Assembly: GCA_030765055.1 (NCBI GenBank)
Contig: CM060958.1
Location: forward strand, 110,414,127-110,478,126
Direction: 5' to 3'
Source of the DNA: Mantis religiosa
Lineage: Eukaryota; Arthropoda; Insecta; Mantodea; Mantidae
DNA: 64,000 bases
The notes below the pieces were generated by a model that was not told the DNA's origin, made no database searches, and was given only the letters and a program-made list of their open reading frames with translations. Below, piece after piece: positions 21,312 to 33,125 of this stretch. Each line of letters begins with the position of its first letter. The first letter of the stretch is position 1. The translations under genes and the position numbers were made by a program.

Positions 21312-22675
21312 TAATCTATGTTTCATATAACCCTCTCCCTCAACCTAATTGGCTAATACTTTCGCGCCATAGGTCATAGACGGTGCCTTCCCGTCACAAT
21401 TAAACCTGCAGTAAACGTCATAATAATTGCTGGGAAGATAGATAAAATCATACAAATAAGAATATGAAGGCATTTAAAAATACAAGTTTATAATGAAAAT
21501 GAGCAAATTGAAACTGAATGAATGAGCAATGAAAGCGAAACAAATTTATAATGAAAGGCTTTGGGCCTTTTCCACTGAAATTTTTTAAACCAGCCCACAT
21601 GCCTTGCAAAAATGCTTGTCTTTCACTCTTAAAAGTCGTGCTACGCCATAGGACTTTACTTTTCGTGTGTCCTTCATTCACCCAAGTCTCGTCAAGATAG
21701 TATATTTTGCGACTTGTATCCCGGAACAGTCTGACTGTCCTCAAAGAACGTCTTCGCCACACAGCAATATCGCTTCTGTCTCTCAGCAAATTTTTCTTGT
21801 CCCTGTTTTCATTCATAAGCCCCAGCTGTATAAGTAATCAATACAGACAAGATCTGCTGAAATTTGGTAAATCTGTATTCTCATTTACAGCACACAAAAT
21901 TGTATTTATGTTAGGGAGTTCGTTTCTAAAGAAAAAACTATGCATATGACGACGCACAGCAGTTTTCAGGAATCACACTCTCCGGACACGCGCTTTTGTT
22001 TATTCCTGCTTTTGCCTGGAGGTGATCAGTTTTCCTGTTGTCTCAATTTCAAGTCGCGAAGTTCCTACGGACCTAACACTCACACCTGTAAGTTCAGAGC
22101 GCAGCTCACTCTCTCACTCACAAAGACGGATTCTTCTCTGTGAGTGCATTAAACACATGCACCACAATTCTTTTTTCGCCGCTTTGTAAATGTTTTACCC
22201 TTGCGATGCTTCAGCGAAAAACTGGCGGCAGACTCTACCATTATACATACCTATAATAAGCACACGTACAATAAACGATCAATAAAATAATTTAGCTCTC
22301 GTACTCGGCACAGCACACCTTCGAATGGCAGGCAATATATGACAAATCCAATTCAAAACAAGGTTAGGGATAAAAGTCATGTAAACAAATATGTCACCAC
22401 TACTGCTAGAGCCCGTGTTATCCTGTCATATGAAAGGCGGGCTTGAAAGCAAAGGAACCTCCTCTTTACTTCGTTTAAGAATTAACATGTATTTCAGACA
22501 GTTATGAAAATATAAATTTGACAATTCTCTTTCAACATATAAAGTTATATCAGCATGTTAAGTAACGGGCTAATTTTTACCGCACAACAGTCTGTACCAC
22601 AACAGCAGCCAATGACAGGGAATTAGGTCATGTGACCGTTAAGAGATTCGGGGCAGGCTTATGTGAAACAAAGAA
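21312..22675 (-). mobile_element. IS630-like element, copy 2 (retains part of catalytic domain)
   Basis: Same family as 16769-17939, but longer internally. The minus-strand frame 21448-21816 includes RSDIAVWRRRSLRTVRLFRD, then IYYLDETWVNEGHTKSKV (first catalytic Asp), and FLQGMWAGLKNFSGKGPKPF. It carries 21790-22020, which copies 1, 3 and 4 lack. The N-terminal part lies to the right (to about 22240). The right TIR is degraded at its tip (ends GAAACAAAG near 22675). The second and third catalytic residues are missing. Confidence 0.85.
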
Positions 22676-22867
22676 GGGGTTTAACACGTCCTTGGTATTG
22701 GGTGCCTTTCATAAACCTGTTGAACACTGAGTAAATAAAGGGCCAACTATCACATAAGAAATATGTCTGGTAACCCTTAATGAAGGCTTCTATACATGGT
22801 TTGATATTTATTAATATATTATAGAAAACGTCCAGTACTTTATGAATATAGAGAAGGAAAATGCAAG

Positions 22868-24368
22868 TACAGAGGCCGACATAAGTAATCGAACGTAAAC
22901 ATACGTAAATACAACTGGTACAAAATAAACTTGAGTCTACCATTAAGCATATAAATTTATAAATAGCAACTGAAACTAATTTACACTACAAGGGGAAATA
23001 AAACGGTTACTTTACATCTGGACATAAGTATTCGAACAGAGGACAGCTAGTATTTAGTTATCATCGCTTTCTTTGAATTATTGCTGATAATCGTTTGGGC
23101 AGTTTAGTGACTGCAGAGTCCACATTTCTCCACTCTGTTTTAAGAAGTTTTTTCAAATGGTGCTCGCTTCTGATATGATGCTTTATCACACGCTCTTCTG
23201 GAGATTGGGGCGGTGTCTTCAAAGTGTGAGGAGTGTTGTACACGATCCAAAGCCTTACAATTTCAGCAGTATGCTTCGGATCATTGTCCTGCTAGAAGTA
23301 ATAATCATGCCCTAATCCCAGCTTCTTGCACTCTTTTTAAGATTTTTTTCAATAATCTTCTTGTATTCAAATTTGTCCATGATCCCATCTATGAACACCA
23401 GTTCCCCAAAACCAGATGAAGCTATACAGCCCGATACCATCACACTTCTGCCACCATGTTTCACTGTAGCTACCATGTTCTTAGGTTCCCATTCTGTATC
23501 TGGCAGTCCCCACACTTTAAGACGTCCATCACTCTTGTATAAGCAGAAATTGCTCTCGTCCGACCAGAGAACCTTACAGCAGAATTCTGTTGGTTTGCCA
23601 CATACTGTTTAGCAAATTCTATACGCTTTTTCTTATTCACCTTATTAACATATGGTTTCTTCCTAGGAACGCGGGCATTGTACCCAGTACTATTTAAAAC
23701 CCGTTCAACTGTTCTGGTGTGAATCACAGTGCCAGAATATTGCTCAAGGCATCCTCTAACCTCAGTTGCAGTGACCTTCGGATTCTGCTTCACCAGTTTT
23801 ATTATTTGCCTTCGGTCTCTAATGGTGAGTTTAGAAGAAGCGCCATTTCTAGGTTTATTTACAACCTTCTGTTGGAAGCGTTGAATTATTCAGAACAGTA
23901 GTTTTGCGTTTGTTAATGGTTTTGGCGATTTCAGAGAGAGATTTATTTTGTTTCTACATATTTATCACGATATTCCTCTCTGCCACCATTGTCACCTTAC
24001 CTTTACGTCACATATTACCTGTGAGTTCACAATCGGCTGAATAACTTTGAGCACACTGTCTCGAGGCATAGCATAAACACAACTGCTATATGGTAGGAGC
24101 GTATAGGGTACGTCCAACCATCTTTCTCTCTGTTCGATTGGGTACGTTCGAATACTTATGTTCTCCAATAAGAGAGAAAATAGAATAAATACAGTACAGA
24201 TTCTGTAATAAATACATGCAAAGTGATAATTTAATAATTGTTTCCGAGACACAAAAGGATAATGTTTACAGGTTTAACAATTCAACGGTGCCAAATAAAT
24301 ATTACAGTATTTATAGTACGTGTAATGTTACACGTTATATTATTCGAATACTTCTGTCGGCCTCTGTA
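22868..24368 (-). mobile_element. Tc1-like transposon with TIRs
   Basis: Both ends read TACAGAGGCCGACA followed by AAGTA(A/T)TCGAA, in inverted orientation and with TA at each edge. Length is 1501 bp, typical for Tc1-like elements. It carries a minus-strand transposase remnant. Confidence 0.87.
23061..23989 (-). pseudogene. Tc1 transposase (frameshifted, catalytic Glu block deleted)
   Basis: The minus-strand start is at 23989 (MVAERNI). A degraded first helix-turn-helix (LSEIAKTINKRKTTV) is followed by TIRDRRQIIKLVKQNPKVTA and the HTRTVERVLNSTGY helix, then PRKKPYVNKVNKKKRIEFAK. After a frameshift comes WSDESNF (first Asp), then VMVSGCIASSGFGELVFIDG, then FxQDNDPKHTA with a stop in place of the first Gln. 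The DLNPIE block bearing the catalytic Glu is missing: PPQSP runs directly into ERVIKHHIRSEHHLKKLL. The C-terminus LPKRLSAII is normal. Inactive. Confidence 0.87.
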
Positions 24369-24510
24369 TATACTGCCTGTTGAGGAAGGTAAAGGAAAAT
24401 GAGTTTGACAATCGAGAGAGCCTGTAGGATAGAACATGAATCAGCTGACACTAAGTTTGAGCAGATGGCGTGTAATCTCTAAGGAAAGTGGATGTGGTAT
24501 TGTGTTGCAG

Positions 24511-24677
24511 GTTTAACTGTTTAAGGCGACAGGGCGAGCAGATGCTCAAGTGAGTGTGTCTACCACTTTGGATAACCACAATGTGCTGAACACGTTCCTT
24601 CAACATCCGGCAACATGAATACAATGAGCGGCGGCGGGGGTGGTGGAGGAGGTGGCAAAAAGACCAAGGATGACGAG
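24511..24677 (+). CDS. Putative host exon: start codon and 21 codons before a splice donor
   Basis: An acceptor-like TTGTGTTGCAG ends at about 24510, then an untranslated leader, then ATG at 24615 in an insect-like context (CAACATG). The reading is MNTMS, nine glycines, then KKTKDDE, ending exactly at GAG|GTAAGC (donor GT at 24678). Codon phase at the donor is 0. The Gly tract uses mixed GGC/GGG/GGT/GGA codons rather than one simple repeat. No transposon signature is present. This is the only exon-like structure in the window. The protein cannot be named from 21 residues. A Lys/Asp-rich N-terminus like this occurs in Na+/K+-ATPase alpha subunits among others, which is speculation. Confidence 0.55.
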
Positions 24678-27329
24678 GTAAGCCAACCCTTAACCCAGCA
24701 ATTATGCATGTACACACTATATTATCAGAGTGTATTTTACTTCAACAGAAGCTGGTGGAAAATACTTTATTTCGTACAGAATAATATCACGGGATACATT
24801 TTATGGGATCTCAAATTGAAATGGAATATTGACATTTGCATTTGGAATATTCTACCAGAAGGAATTTGAAATTTCAAAGCACAACATTCATTGAGATATT
24901 AAATTTACTGTTTGTAGCTAAACATTTTAAGAAAGTGGTACACCGACTTACACAGGAACTGAATAGTAATTATTTTGTGTTAGTTTCTTAGGATTTTGGC
25001 ATTAGTAAGATAATTATACGTCGCTGGTAACAAAGAGTAGAATATTAAATTAAAAAGAAGTTTCTGTAATTTACTAAACTTAGATATTGCAAGCACGAAA
25101 ATAAAATTAATAACTATTAGCTATTCAAAAGCAAGATAAGGGTCCACCGTGGCTGTATATCGGAGCAGGTTTTCGATTAGTCACGCCTGCTAGCTTGACC
25201 AAGTCAGTCAAAAACTGAAGGTGAGATAGCTCTCTGCTCGAGTTACTTTTGAAATACCGCATTATTTAAATCGTAAACTATTTACGAATAAGCCAAGTGA
25301 GGACGGTAGGTTTTAAATTATAAAATTTAATCATCAAATATGATTTAATTGCATGTCTGCAACAATAAGTATATATAAAAGTAGTTAAAAGATTCAATAT
25401 GAGAGGAGGGTATTCTGGAATACCATTTACATTTTTAAAAATAACTCAACTGGTCATCATGAATACATACCGTAACTATGATGAACCATCATTTGAAAAA
25501 AGCTGCTAATTTTGTTATAAGAACAATGTATTTAGAATATGGATACAAATGGAGGTTATATGAAATAGTCGGGCATTGTAGAATACGTGGTTTGAAGCTG
25601 ATATTGCATACATGGACATATTAGGTAAACATGACCATCTGTAATTCAACTTAAGTTGATAACCAAGCAGGCCATATAGATGATGCAACAAATGCTTAGG
25701 TTTACTGAAATCCCAAATTGTGACGTATGACCAATCAGAGTTAAGTATTGCGGTGGCATAGGAACAAAAACAGAAAAAAAAGAACCAATGATTTTATTCT
25801 TAATTTTTTTCTTCTGTTTTGAACTATCGAAGAGGGTAGACGCGTTTTCGGTAGAAGACTTCTTGAAACTATTAGAAGTTATTTCAGTTCATCATTTATG
25901 AACGTTTAGTAAACGTTTAAAGTATACATCGAAGACGCGACGCTACGATAAATAATTGAAGTAAAAAACCGTTGCATCATTTATAAATAAAAGGAGAAAA
26001 TTAATATATAGTAAAGGGCTATATACATCAGTGGAAAAAGTCGCATGAAAAGAAGAAAATGATGTCGATAAATATAATTCCAAGTAAAGTAAAAAGGTAT
26101 TAATTATTTTATTCCCTACTTGCCCAAAAGTGAAACCCCTTTTGTATCAATACCGCGCCTGAGAAGTTTCACATCTCATCGCTCGCCGCAGCTGCCGGAG
26201 AGAGGATTTATAGAAATCTTCGAAAACATCATCTTCATGGCTTTTAGACGAAAGGTTCATCGCTTCTACATCAAGGTAAGGTTTGGCTTCTACAAGCATC
26301 GCCACACCGAGGGAACGCGAAACTTTTGCGCGTGTGGGGACTGAACCTCACGACGGGGCGAGCCCTTCTTCAGATATGTCACCGCATCGTGTGATATAAA
26401 TCCAACCCACAAGGAGGGGAACTGCACCAGGTTTAAAACATTGAAGAACTAGATTTCATAAAACAAGAAACGTAATTGGTTTAAAATAGTCAAAACATAA
26501 ACAAAAATGATAGACCAAGTCTACAATATCAGAAAAATAAGTGTTGCTTGAATATGAATCAATGTAATTTAAAGAAATGTGCTTTGAATTTAAATTAGGC
26601 TATATTTTTATTGAACTGCACCGTAGGATTCAGGTAATTAAGGACCATGTGGTCAGAGGTAATCGTCAGGACCAATTCTGAAAAAGGTTTGCTCTCCACG
26701 TCTTTCGTCAAATATGCAGTACGTCTGGCTAAATACGTCTAATTGCAAAAATGTTACAGCTTTCGCCTTTCAAGCCTTAGAGATTAACAATCACCTTATT
26801 TCACATCACAATACCTGTACGACTTCAGTGACACCGTGAAATTGGGCGGTGTTCGAGTCTAGAATTTTCAAATTGTTCCGTATATAAAGTAATCTCTCCG
26901 AGAATTACTCTCCTGATATTTAATAGAAGCACAACACAGTCAGGTGCGCGGTTAGAAAAACCACTCTCAAAAGTACTAATTCTCAAAGCTTAAGTTCAAA
27001 GCACAGAATTTCTCACCGTCCGCTTAAAGCTGAGCCACGGCCCCTGATTCGCGGCTCCTAAGGTATTCGGGAGGTAAGGCGGGGAAACAACCACGCGTCC
27101 TCGCGGGAAAAACTGGAAACGCAAAACAAATGAAAGGTGAGCCTGAGCAAATAACGTGCAATCAACACACTATATAATGAATGAATCATTTCTATTGCAT
27201 ATTCCAAAATTTTACAATTTACAACTTTAGGCTACATTTATTTGTGTTTACCTTGCTACCTTGGCTTACACTACAGCCTGATCTTCTGCTCCGCCAGGAA
27301 GCTCTTAACCTCCATGCCTGCTTGTTACT
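24678..27329. other. Probable intron of the 24615 gene; GC-rich patch at 26150-26350
   Basis: Mostly AT-rich and repeat-poor compared with the rest. At 26150-26350 the base composition rises. An AG at CGCTCGCCGCAG (about 26190) and a donor-like ATCAAG|GTAAGG (about 26277) bracket an open stretch containing MAFRRKVHRFYIK. This could be an alternative exon or chance. No other feature is supported. Confidence 0.35.
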
Positions 27330-28060
27330 TAATTAACCCCGTTCTTCCGCCATCTTCCTTTCTTATATTCTTTAAACTTCTTGTCCATTTTTAGTTTTAC
27401 TTTCTGTAAGAACTCACCAATACTTCTTACCTTCTTTTCCTTCTTTGCTGTTAACATTTTTACAGCTACTATCCTCTTCTCTACTTTCACCCGTACCTTT
27501 TTTTCTCCATATTGCAACCTCCTTGCATTCTGTTATATAGTGCTCTATGCTTTCCCCCCACTCAATTCACAAATTCCCTTTTCCCTACCTCTTATCCCTC
27601 TTAGAAATATTGTTTCTGTTCTCATCCAAGCTAACCCTTCTCTCTCTCTTGTCTATTGCAGTAATCTACATATACTTCTTGTCCTCAATTTAATTTTATT
27701 TGCTTGTAAAATTGTAATGATTTCATATTTTCTAGACTTCCCTATATTTCCTGCCTTTCCTTATCTTCTATTCTGCATTTTACAAATTTATCCACATCGT
27801 TTGTATTCCTTTCCTCTAATCTCTATATATCTCCCATTCCTATTTTTTCCATAATTTCCCCTATCTCTACCCACCAACTATTTGTGTTCTCTAATCCTTT
27901 TTGCTGTCTCATGCATAATTTCATAATTTCCCTTTCTTTGGCCAAGCATCTATACCAAACTTTTTTATTATTTCCATTATTGTTCCATTACTTCTTGTGT
28001 TTCCTAATTCTACTAAAGCTACCTCCCTGCTGATCTCGGTAAGCCTAGTAGCTCTTTACA
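27330..28060 (-). pseudogene. LINE reverse transcriptase C-terminal domain (decayed)
   Basis: Minus-strand fragments read KGLENMKSLQFYKQIKLN, then RLAWMRTETIFLRGIRGREK and GICELSGGKA, then a basic tail (RRLQYGEKKVRVKVEKRIVA). This is the layout of the post-RT C-terminal region of insect LINEs, where a short LAxFRxGxxxLRG block precedes a CxxC zinc motif. Here the first Cys is kept, but the pair partner reads as Ser. Frames shift several times. The pyrimidine-rich plus strand reflects the Lys-rich coding strand. Confidence 0.55.
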
Positions 28061-28815
28061 AAGACTCCTGTAGTTTTGGTCCACCGTTTTGTTTACCTCT
28101 CTGCCCCCTCCAGACTTTCAATGCATACAGAATTTCTTAACATCAACGTTCAAGTCACATGCGCAGTAATGGGTCAAAATGTGTTAAACTACTTGAAAAT
28201 ATCTCTGCAAAAACTCTTGAATATCACAAAACGCTTTATTCTGCAGCGAGAGAAATGACGACAAACAGTCTACTCTCACTGCAGTGCATCATGGAAGTCT
28301 TTGACTACTGCATTCCCACGTGATAACAGTAGCATACAGAACTGACAACTTTATATTCCATATTTCCCGACTATTCCGTAATCTCCTCTATATGTATTAA
28401 CATCCGTAGTAAAAGTGAAAGACAGAAGGATTTCAGGATGTTTCAAACTATGATATCATAAGTATAAATTAAATAAAAATACTATCATGGTAATAATCCT
28501 TCAGGAATATTTTGGAACCAATCTTAGGTAAGTAGAAGCCTATTGGAGGTTTTCAGAAAGAGAAGGTTTATTTTCTAAAGCAGAGAGTCTACAACCAATC
28601 GTACTTCCTGACTACTTGGCGGAGCAATATCTCTCCTCAAGGTAGGAAAACCAATTTCCTAAGGCAATGCAACTTTAATGTTAAAGCTCTTAAGTTGAAT
28701 TTATAGAATAGAAACTGTTCGAATATTTAATCTCCCATTTGTGTCCAACCTTAACATATTGAGCACTGATTCAATAAATTGCAGAATACTTACACAAGTT
28801 GTAAAAAATAAATTA
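28061..28815. other. No feature recognised
   Basis: AT-rich flank of a mariner insertion. No coding or repeat signature was found. Confidence 0.45.
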
Positions 28816-29974
28816 TACGAGGGCTGATTATACGACAGACTGATTATTTTCATAGATGTTTATTACTGCAATTCAATGTTTACATGATATTTTTAAAAGT
28901 AGTCCCCTTCTACTTCAATGCACTTTTATAGCGTCTCTGCCAATCCCTAAATACGCGCTGCAGACCATTCTTTGTCAGCTCCTTGAGAATTGCTTCACTT
29001 TTCTTGAGCACTGCTTGAACTTAGTGATAGGAATAAAAACAGTCACAGGGTACAGGATCGGAGCTATAAGGTGGATGTGGTACACAGGTAATTCTGAATC
29101 GAGCCAGAAACAGCACGACTTGATTTGCGACGTGAGGCCGTGCACTGTCATAATGAAGTCGCCACCCAGTCCGAGAAAGCTCTGTTCGTTTCTTTGCAAT
29201 GTGCTTCCTCAGTGTGGCCAATAATGACGTGTAGTATGCTAATATAACAGTAGTCTGAGGGCGAACCATATGCAAAATCATTCCATTAAAGTCAGAAAGT
29301 GTAATCACCATCACTTTCCCTGTAGATGTAACAACGTTTGCCTTTTTTGGTGTTGGAGAGCCTGACAATTTCCACACTGTGCTGGCTTGTTTTCCTTCAG
29401 GATCATAATGATTCAGCCATGACTCATCACCGGTGATAATCGATTTAAAAAGTGCATCCCCTCCATCAGCAAAGAGATGCAGCACCTCACGGCTTGTTAT
29501 TATTCGCACAGCCTTTTGTTCGGGAGTCAGACGTGGCACCCAACGAGCACAAACTCGGGTCATATGCAGATGGTTGTGCATAATTGTAAACACACTATCA
29601 TATGAAATTCTCAACACTTCACTGAGGTTACGTAATGTTATACGCCGATCCTCTCGGACAATCTCAGCAGCTGTGTTGATGTTGACTTCAGTCACAGCAG
29701 AAGCCGAAACACTAGGCCCATCTTGCTTAACACTGACAATTCGGCCTTCTTTGAAGTCCTTGAACTACCTAAACACTGTTGCAGGAGATAGTACATCTTC
29801 ATTGCTTCAGCTTTTCGTAAGTTTCGGTGGCTGTATGGTTTAAACGAGAACAGAAGTTGATTTCGCTGGACTGCTCCTCTCGCGTCACCTCCACTGTCTG
29901 GTTACAGATACGAAACTATCACGGAAGCTTCAGGAAAAAAAATGAGTCCCAGTCTTTGTTGATCAGCCCTCGTA
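28816..29974 (-). mobile_element. Mariner transposon, near-complete with TIRs
   Basis: The left end TACGAGGGCTGATTA and the complement of the right end TACGAGGGCTGATCA form the TIRs. TA lies at both edges. Length is 1159 bp. It is the same family as the folded-back copy at 2354-3113. Confidence 0.88.
28910..29880 (-). pseudogene. Mariner transposase, catalytic triad readable but stops present
   Basis: It starts in the FCSRLNHTATETYEKLK region and has the canonical PATVFRxFKDFKEGR block with a stop in place of Trp. A 224-codon frame (29021-29695) follows, with ITLRNLSEVLRISYDSVFTI (second helix-turn-helix), ITGDESWLNHYDPEGKQAS, HYDSARPH and PPYSSDPVPCD. The second and third Asp are separated by 34 residues (DD34D), so all three catalytic aspartates are readable. 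The normal HHDN is HYDS. After PCD the frame meets a stop, then continues with AVLKKSEAILKEL and WQRRYKSALK to a stop at 28910. Confidence 0.88.
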
Positions 29975-30487
29975 GTGTTCATAAAAAGATCAGGAAAAAG
30001 AAATAAGGATCCAGAAGTTTGCACAGAAGTTTAATTTAATATTGGGACCTCATAATTTTGCCAGTTACTATTATTACTTTGAAGGTGATCTCCATTTATC
30101 ATTTAATCTCTTTACTGCAGTAGAAGAGTATTTACATTTTTAGTACAGGTGGGTTTGAAGAATTGTCCCACTGCTTAGGTTTCTGAAGTCATGTATAACT
30201 AAATAATTTGTCATCAGAATTAAATTGTGGGGTAGCTTTTGAGCAATTCAATTCATAGGTGCCATTGGATTTTGAAGTATGCTTGTTCTTCCGTTACGAC
30301 TCTAATTAACGCCTCATTTTCAGATAGCATTTATTTATTTTTCTTTTAGGGTTTCTATTCTATTAACATGGTACCAACGACAGTTATATTCCATTACTCC
30401 TGTATTTTATCCCAATTTCTGAATCTCTCGTGTTACTATTACTTCAGTGTGCCATAGAGTGCACGTATTACTTGCATACATTACCAA

Positions 30488-30652
30488 AGGAACCTCGAAC
30501 CCCTTCCATAAGGGAGTTGTTCGGATTTTGTTGGACTCGAGGGGGCAGTGTGTTCCCAATACGCGTGGGAGATCGGGTACCTCCGGCCAGGCCTCGGCCG
30601 CCCGGAGGGGGCAGAGCGTTGCCTAAAAGGTCCCAGGTACTGGCTGCAGAGC
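30488..30652 (+). repeat. GC-rich repeat (GCR-B), 5' half, cut by IS630 copy 3
   Basis: It contains GGAGTTGTTCGGATT, TCGAGGGGGCAGTG, GGGAGATCGGGTACCT and the CCCGGAGGGGGCAGAG stretch seen also at 56875-57000. It stops at the TA where an IS630-like TIR begins. The missing continuation (TAGATCACCAGGCGGCC...) resumes at 32880. Confidence 0.75.
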
Positions 30653-31787
30653 TAATCTCTATTTCATATAATATTGCCCCGCTGACATGTATCACTCCGC
30701 GTGCAACTATCTTCCCCCTCATCCTAATTGGTAAATGCTTTCGCACTATAGGCCATAGGCGGTGCCTTCCTGTCACATTTAAACCTGCAGTAAACGTCAC
30801 AATAATTGCCAGGAAGATACATAAAATAATACAAATAAGAATATGAAGCCTTGCAAAAATACAAGGTTATAATGAAACTGAGCAAGTTGAAACTGAATGG
30901 ATGGGCAATGAAAGTGAAAAATGTATATAACGAAAGGCCTTAGGCCTTTTCCACTGGGAGTTTTTAAAACCAGCACAATTTTATAAACCTTGCAAAAATG
31001 TTTGCTTTCAGTCTTAAAAGTCGTGTCACGCCATACTTGTCGTGTGTCCTCTTTTCACCCAAGTCTCTTCAAGGTAGTATATTTTACGACTTGTATACCG
31101 GTACAGTCTGATTGTCCTTAAATATCGTCTTCCCCACACAACAATATCGCCCCTGGAGTGGTAAGTTTTCCTATTGTCTCAATTTCACGTCGCGATGTTC
31201 CTACGCACCTAACACTCACACCTGTAAGTTCAGAGCACAGCTGTTGGACTTCTCTCGCTGATAAAGGCGGATTCTTCTCTGTGAGTGCATTAAACACATG
31301 CACCACAATTATTTTTTCCCCCTTTGCGATGCTTCAGCGAAAAACTGGCGGTAGACTGCCATTATACATATAATAAGTACACGCGCCATAAATGATCAAT
31401 AAAATAATTTAGCTCTCGCACTCGGCAAAACGCACCTCCGAATGGCGATATATGGCTAATACATTTCAAAACAAGGTTAGTGATAAAAGTCATATAAACA
31501 AATATGTCATCACTACCGCTAAAGCTCGTGGTATCGTGTCATGTGCTTCAGAGCAAAGGAACCTCCTCTTTACTTCGTTTAAGAATTAACGTGCATTTCG
31601 GATAAATAAACTCTGTTGCAAAATATATTTAATTCAAACTGTTACGAAGATATAAATTTGGCAATTCTCTTCTAACACGTTAAATGACGAACTAATATTT
31701 ACCGCACCACAGTGGCAGCCAATGAGAGCTGTTAAGGTCACGTGACCGTTAAGAGATACCGGACAAGCTTATGTGAAACAAGGATTA
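30653..31787 (-). mobile_element. IS630-like deletion derivative, copy 3
   Basis: TA-bounded, with the family TIRs (CATATAATATTGCCCCG left, TTATGTGAAACAAGGATTA right). The minus-strand remnant (31118-31306) has VFNALTEKNPPLSAREVQQL and RCVGTSRREIETIGKL. The same internal deletion junction as in copies 1 and 4 follows, near 31150-31165. Confidence 0.85.
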
Positions 31788-32879
31788 GTTTAATTCTGCT
31801 GTAAAGATCTGGGTGGGAAGACAGGGACGGAGATATTGGGACAGAAAACGCTTAAGCTGTTTGTTTTAGCGAAGTTAATGGGCGTTTTCTTTTATTTGCA
31901 TGCGTACGATAAACCCCTCCTTTAAGGACAGTACTGTAAGTAGTTTTCTGATCACTGCTCTGTGCGAGCTAATTTCGGAGAGAGAAAAGTATGCAAATGT
32001 TTCGATTCTTATAAACGTAATAGCCTCACATTTTGTCTTTCTGCTTCACGTACCACATAGATGTGTTCTGTGTACTATATACAGATTAGACAGAAGACAG
32101 GTGAAATTATACACACTATTAACTTATGTTAAATTAAGCTGCATTTTATTTAACAATTACTAAAGGACACAGATGTTATATATTTTTGCATTCTTATACC
32201 AGGCAGCTCTCTCACAGTGAGGTCTGTATCGAGTTGAATGCTGATTAAGATGTTATTGTTATTAGTGTGAAGTTGCTTCTGATATTTAATACTGTATTTC
32301 CTGTACATCTCACGTACCTCACAAGCCCAAGAACACTTATACATATGCAGTTTAAAATCAGTAAGCTTTTCATCATGGAGCAGGCCGGTGGTTCAGCCGA
32401 AATAAAACACAATCGAGGTAAACCTGTCAAAAGTGGCGAGAGGCGAATGATCGCTCATTGTTTTGCGGTGCTTAAAGAAAGAAACCCGGAATGGTCTATA
32501 AAAACATTGAGAAAAAGACTGGTGATATTGTGTTTCCGCAAGTGGTGTACATAGTGTTAGAATGGAACTGCAAGCATCCAGAACTCTAAAAACACAGGAA
32601 AAATCGTGTAAATGCAAATAGCGCGTGGACAATTTAACGAAAAGGCTACACGTAGTAAAGTTCATGATTATATTTTCAGAAATGAACCAACTCGTAGATT
32701 TAATAAGTTAATGTGTAACCGATCTCTGTTTATTTACTGTCTAGAAGTTAGCGCTGCTATGTATACTGCTAGTGTTGCAAAACTTATGTGTGTGCTTGTA
32801 GCGTCTAACACGTGAGGAGTTGAGTCAGCACCGCCTTCTTGTTTACAGCAGAATTGAACCAGCGTGAGACAGAGTATAG
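31788..32879 (+). mobile_element. Second IS630-like element, abutting copy 3
   Basis: The left side reads TTTAATTCTGCTGTAAA and the complement of the right side TTCAATTCTGCTGTAAA (16 of 17). The outer right end, complement TACTCTGTCTCACGCTGG, resembles the TIR tip of the 16769 family, suggesting related transposases. Inside, a plus-strand frame from 32374 gives an N-terminal IS630-like domain. The left outer TIR appears lost where copy 3 sits. Confidence 0.6.
32374..32700 (+). pseudogene. IS630-like transposase N-terminus (truncated)
   Basis: The frame reads MEQAGGSAEIKHNRGKPVKS then RRMIAHCFAVLKERNPEWS, paralleling the SLKHRKGKPLQSGGK ... ALTEKNPSLSV N-terminus of the other IS630-like copies. 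After a frameshift, a SASGVHSVRMELQ recognition-helix-like stretch and VDNLTKRLH follow. No DETW block is present. It belongs to the flanking TIR element. Confidence 0.6.
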
Positions 32880-33125
32880 ATCACCAGGCGGCCCCACCGA
32901 GGTTATTCGGTAGTCCTCCCTGCGGGGTTGACGCGCGTAAGTAGCGTATCCACTAACACCCGTCTTGACGTTGTTGATGAGTGGGCTGGGGCGGTGCTTT
33001 TTAGACTAAGGGTATTGCCCCAAGGAAAGAGCCCCGAAGTTTTCCATTACTCCCGGATAGACAGAGGCCGGAGTCTTCAGACCCTAGGGTAGACCTCGCC
33101 GCTAACAGAAGTATCCAGTATTCCT
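32880..33125 (+). repeat. GC-rich repeat (GCR-B), 3' half
   Basis: It resumes the repeat interrupted at 30652: TAGATCACCAGGCGGCCCCA, CGGGGTTGACGCGCGTAAGT, GCGTATCCACT, CCCGTCTTGACG, TTGCCCCAAGGAAAGAGCCC. It matches 57015-57250 and 38760-38960. Confidence 0.75.

Noticed and set aside
27381..27854. 157-codon plus-strand frame, hydrophobic, membrane-protein-like
   Set aside because: It is the antisense of a Lys-rich LINE C-terminus; T/C-rich antisense of Lys/Glu codons yields spurious Phe/Leu/Ser-rich frames.
29433..29843. 136-codon plus-strand frame
   Set aside because: Antisense shadow of the mariner transposase on the minus strand.
30430..30846. 138-codon plus-strand frame and 110-codon minus-strand frame
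   Set aside because: They span the junction between a GCR and an IS630-like TIR, and open frames arise from GC-rich non-coding repeat. No agreement with other GCR copies.
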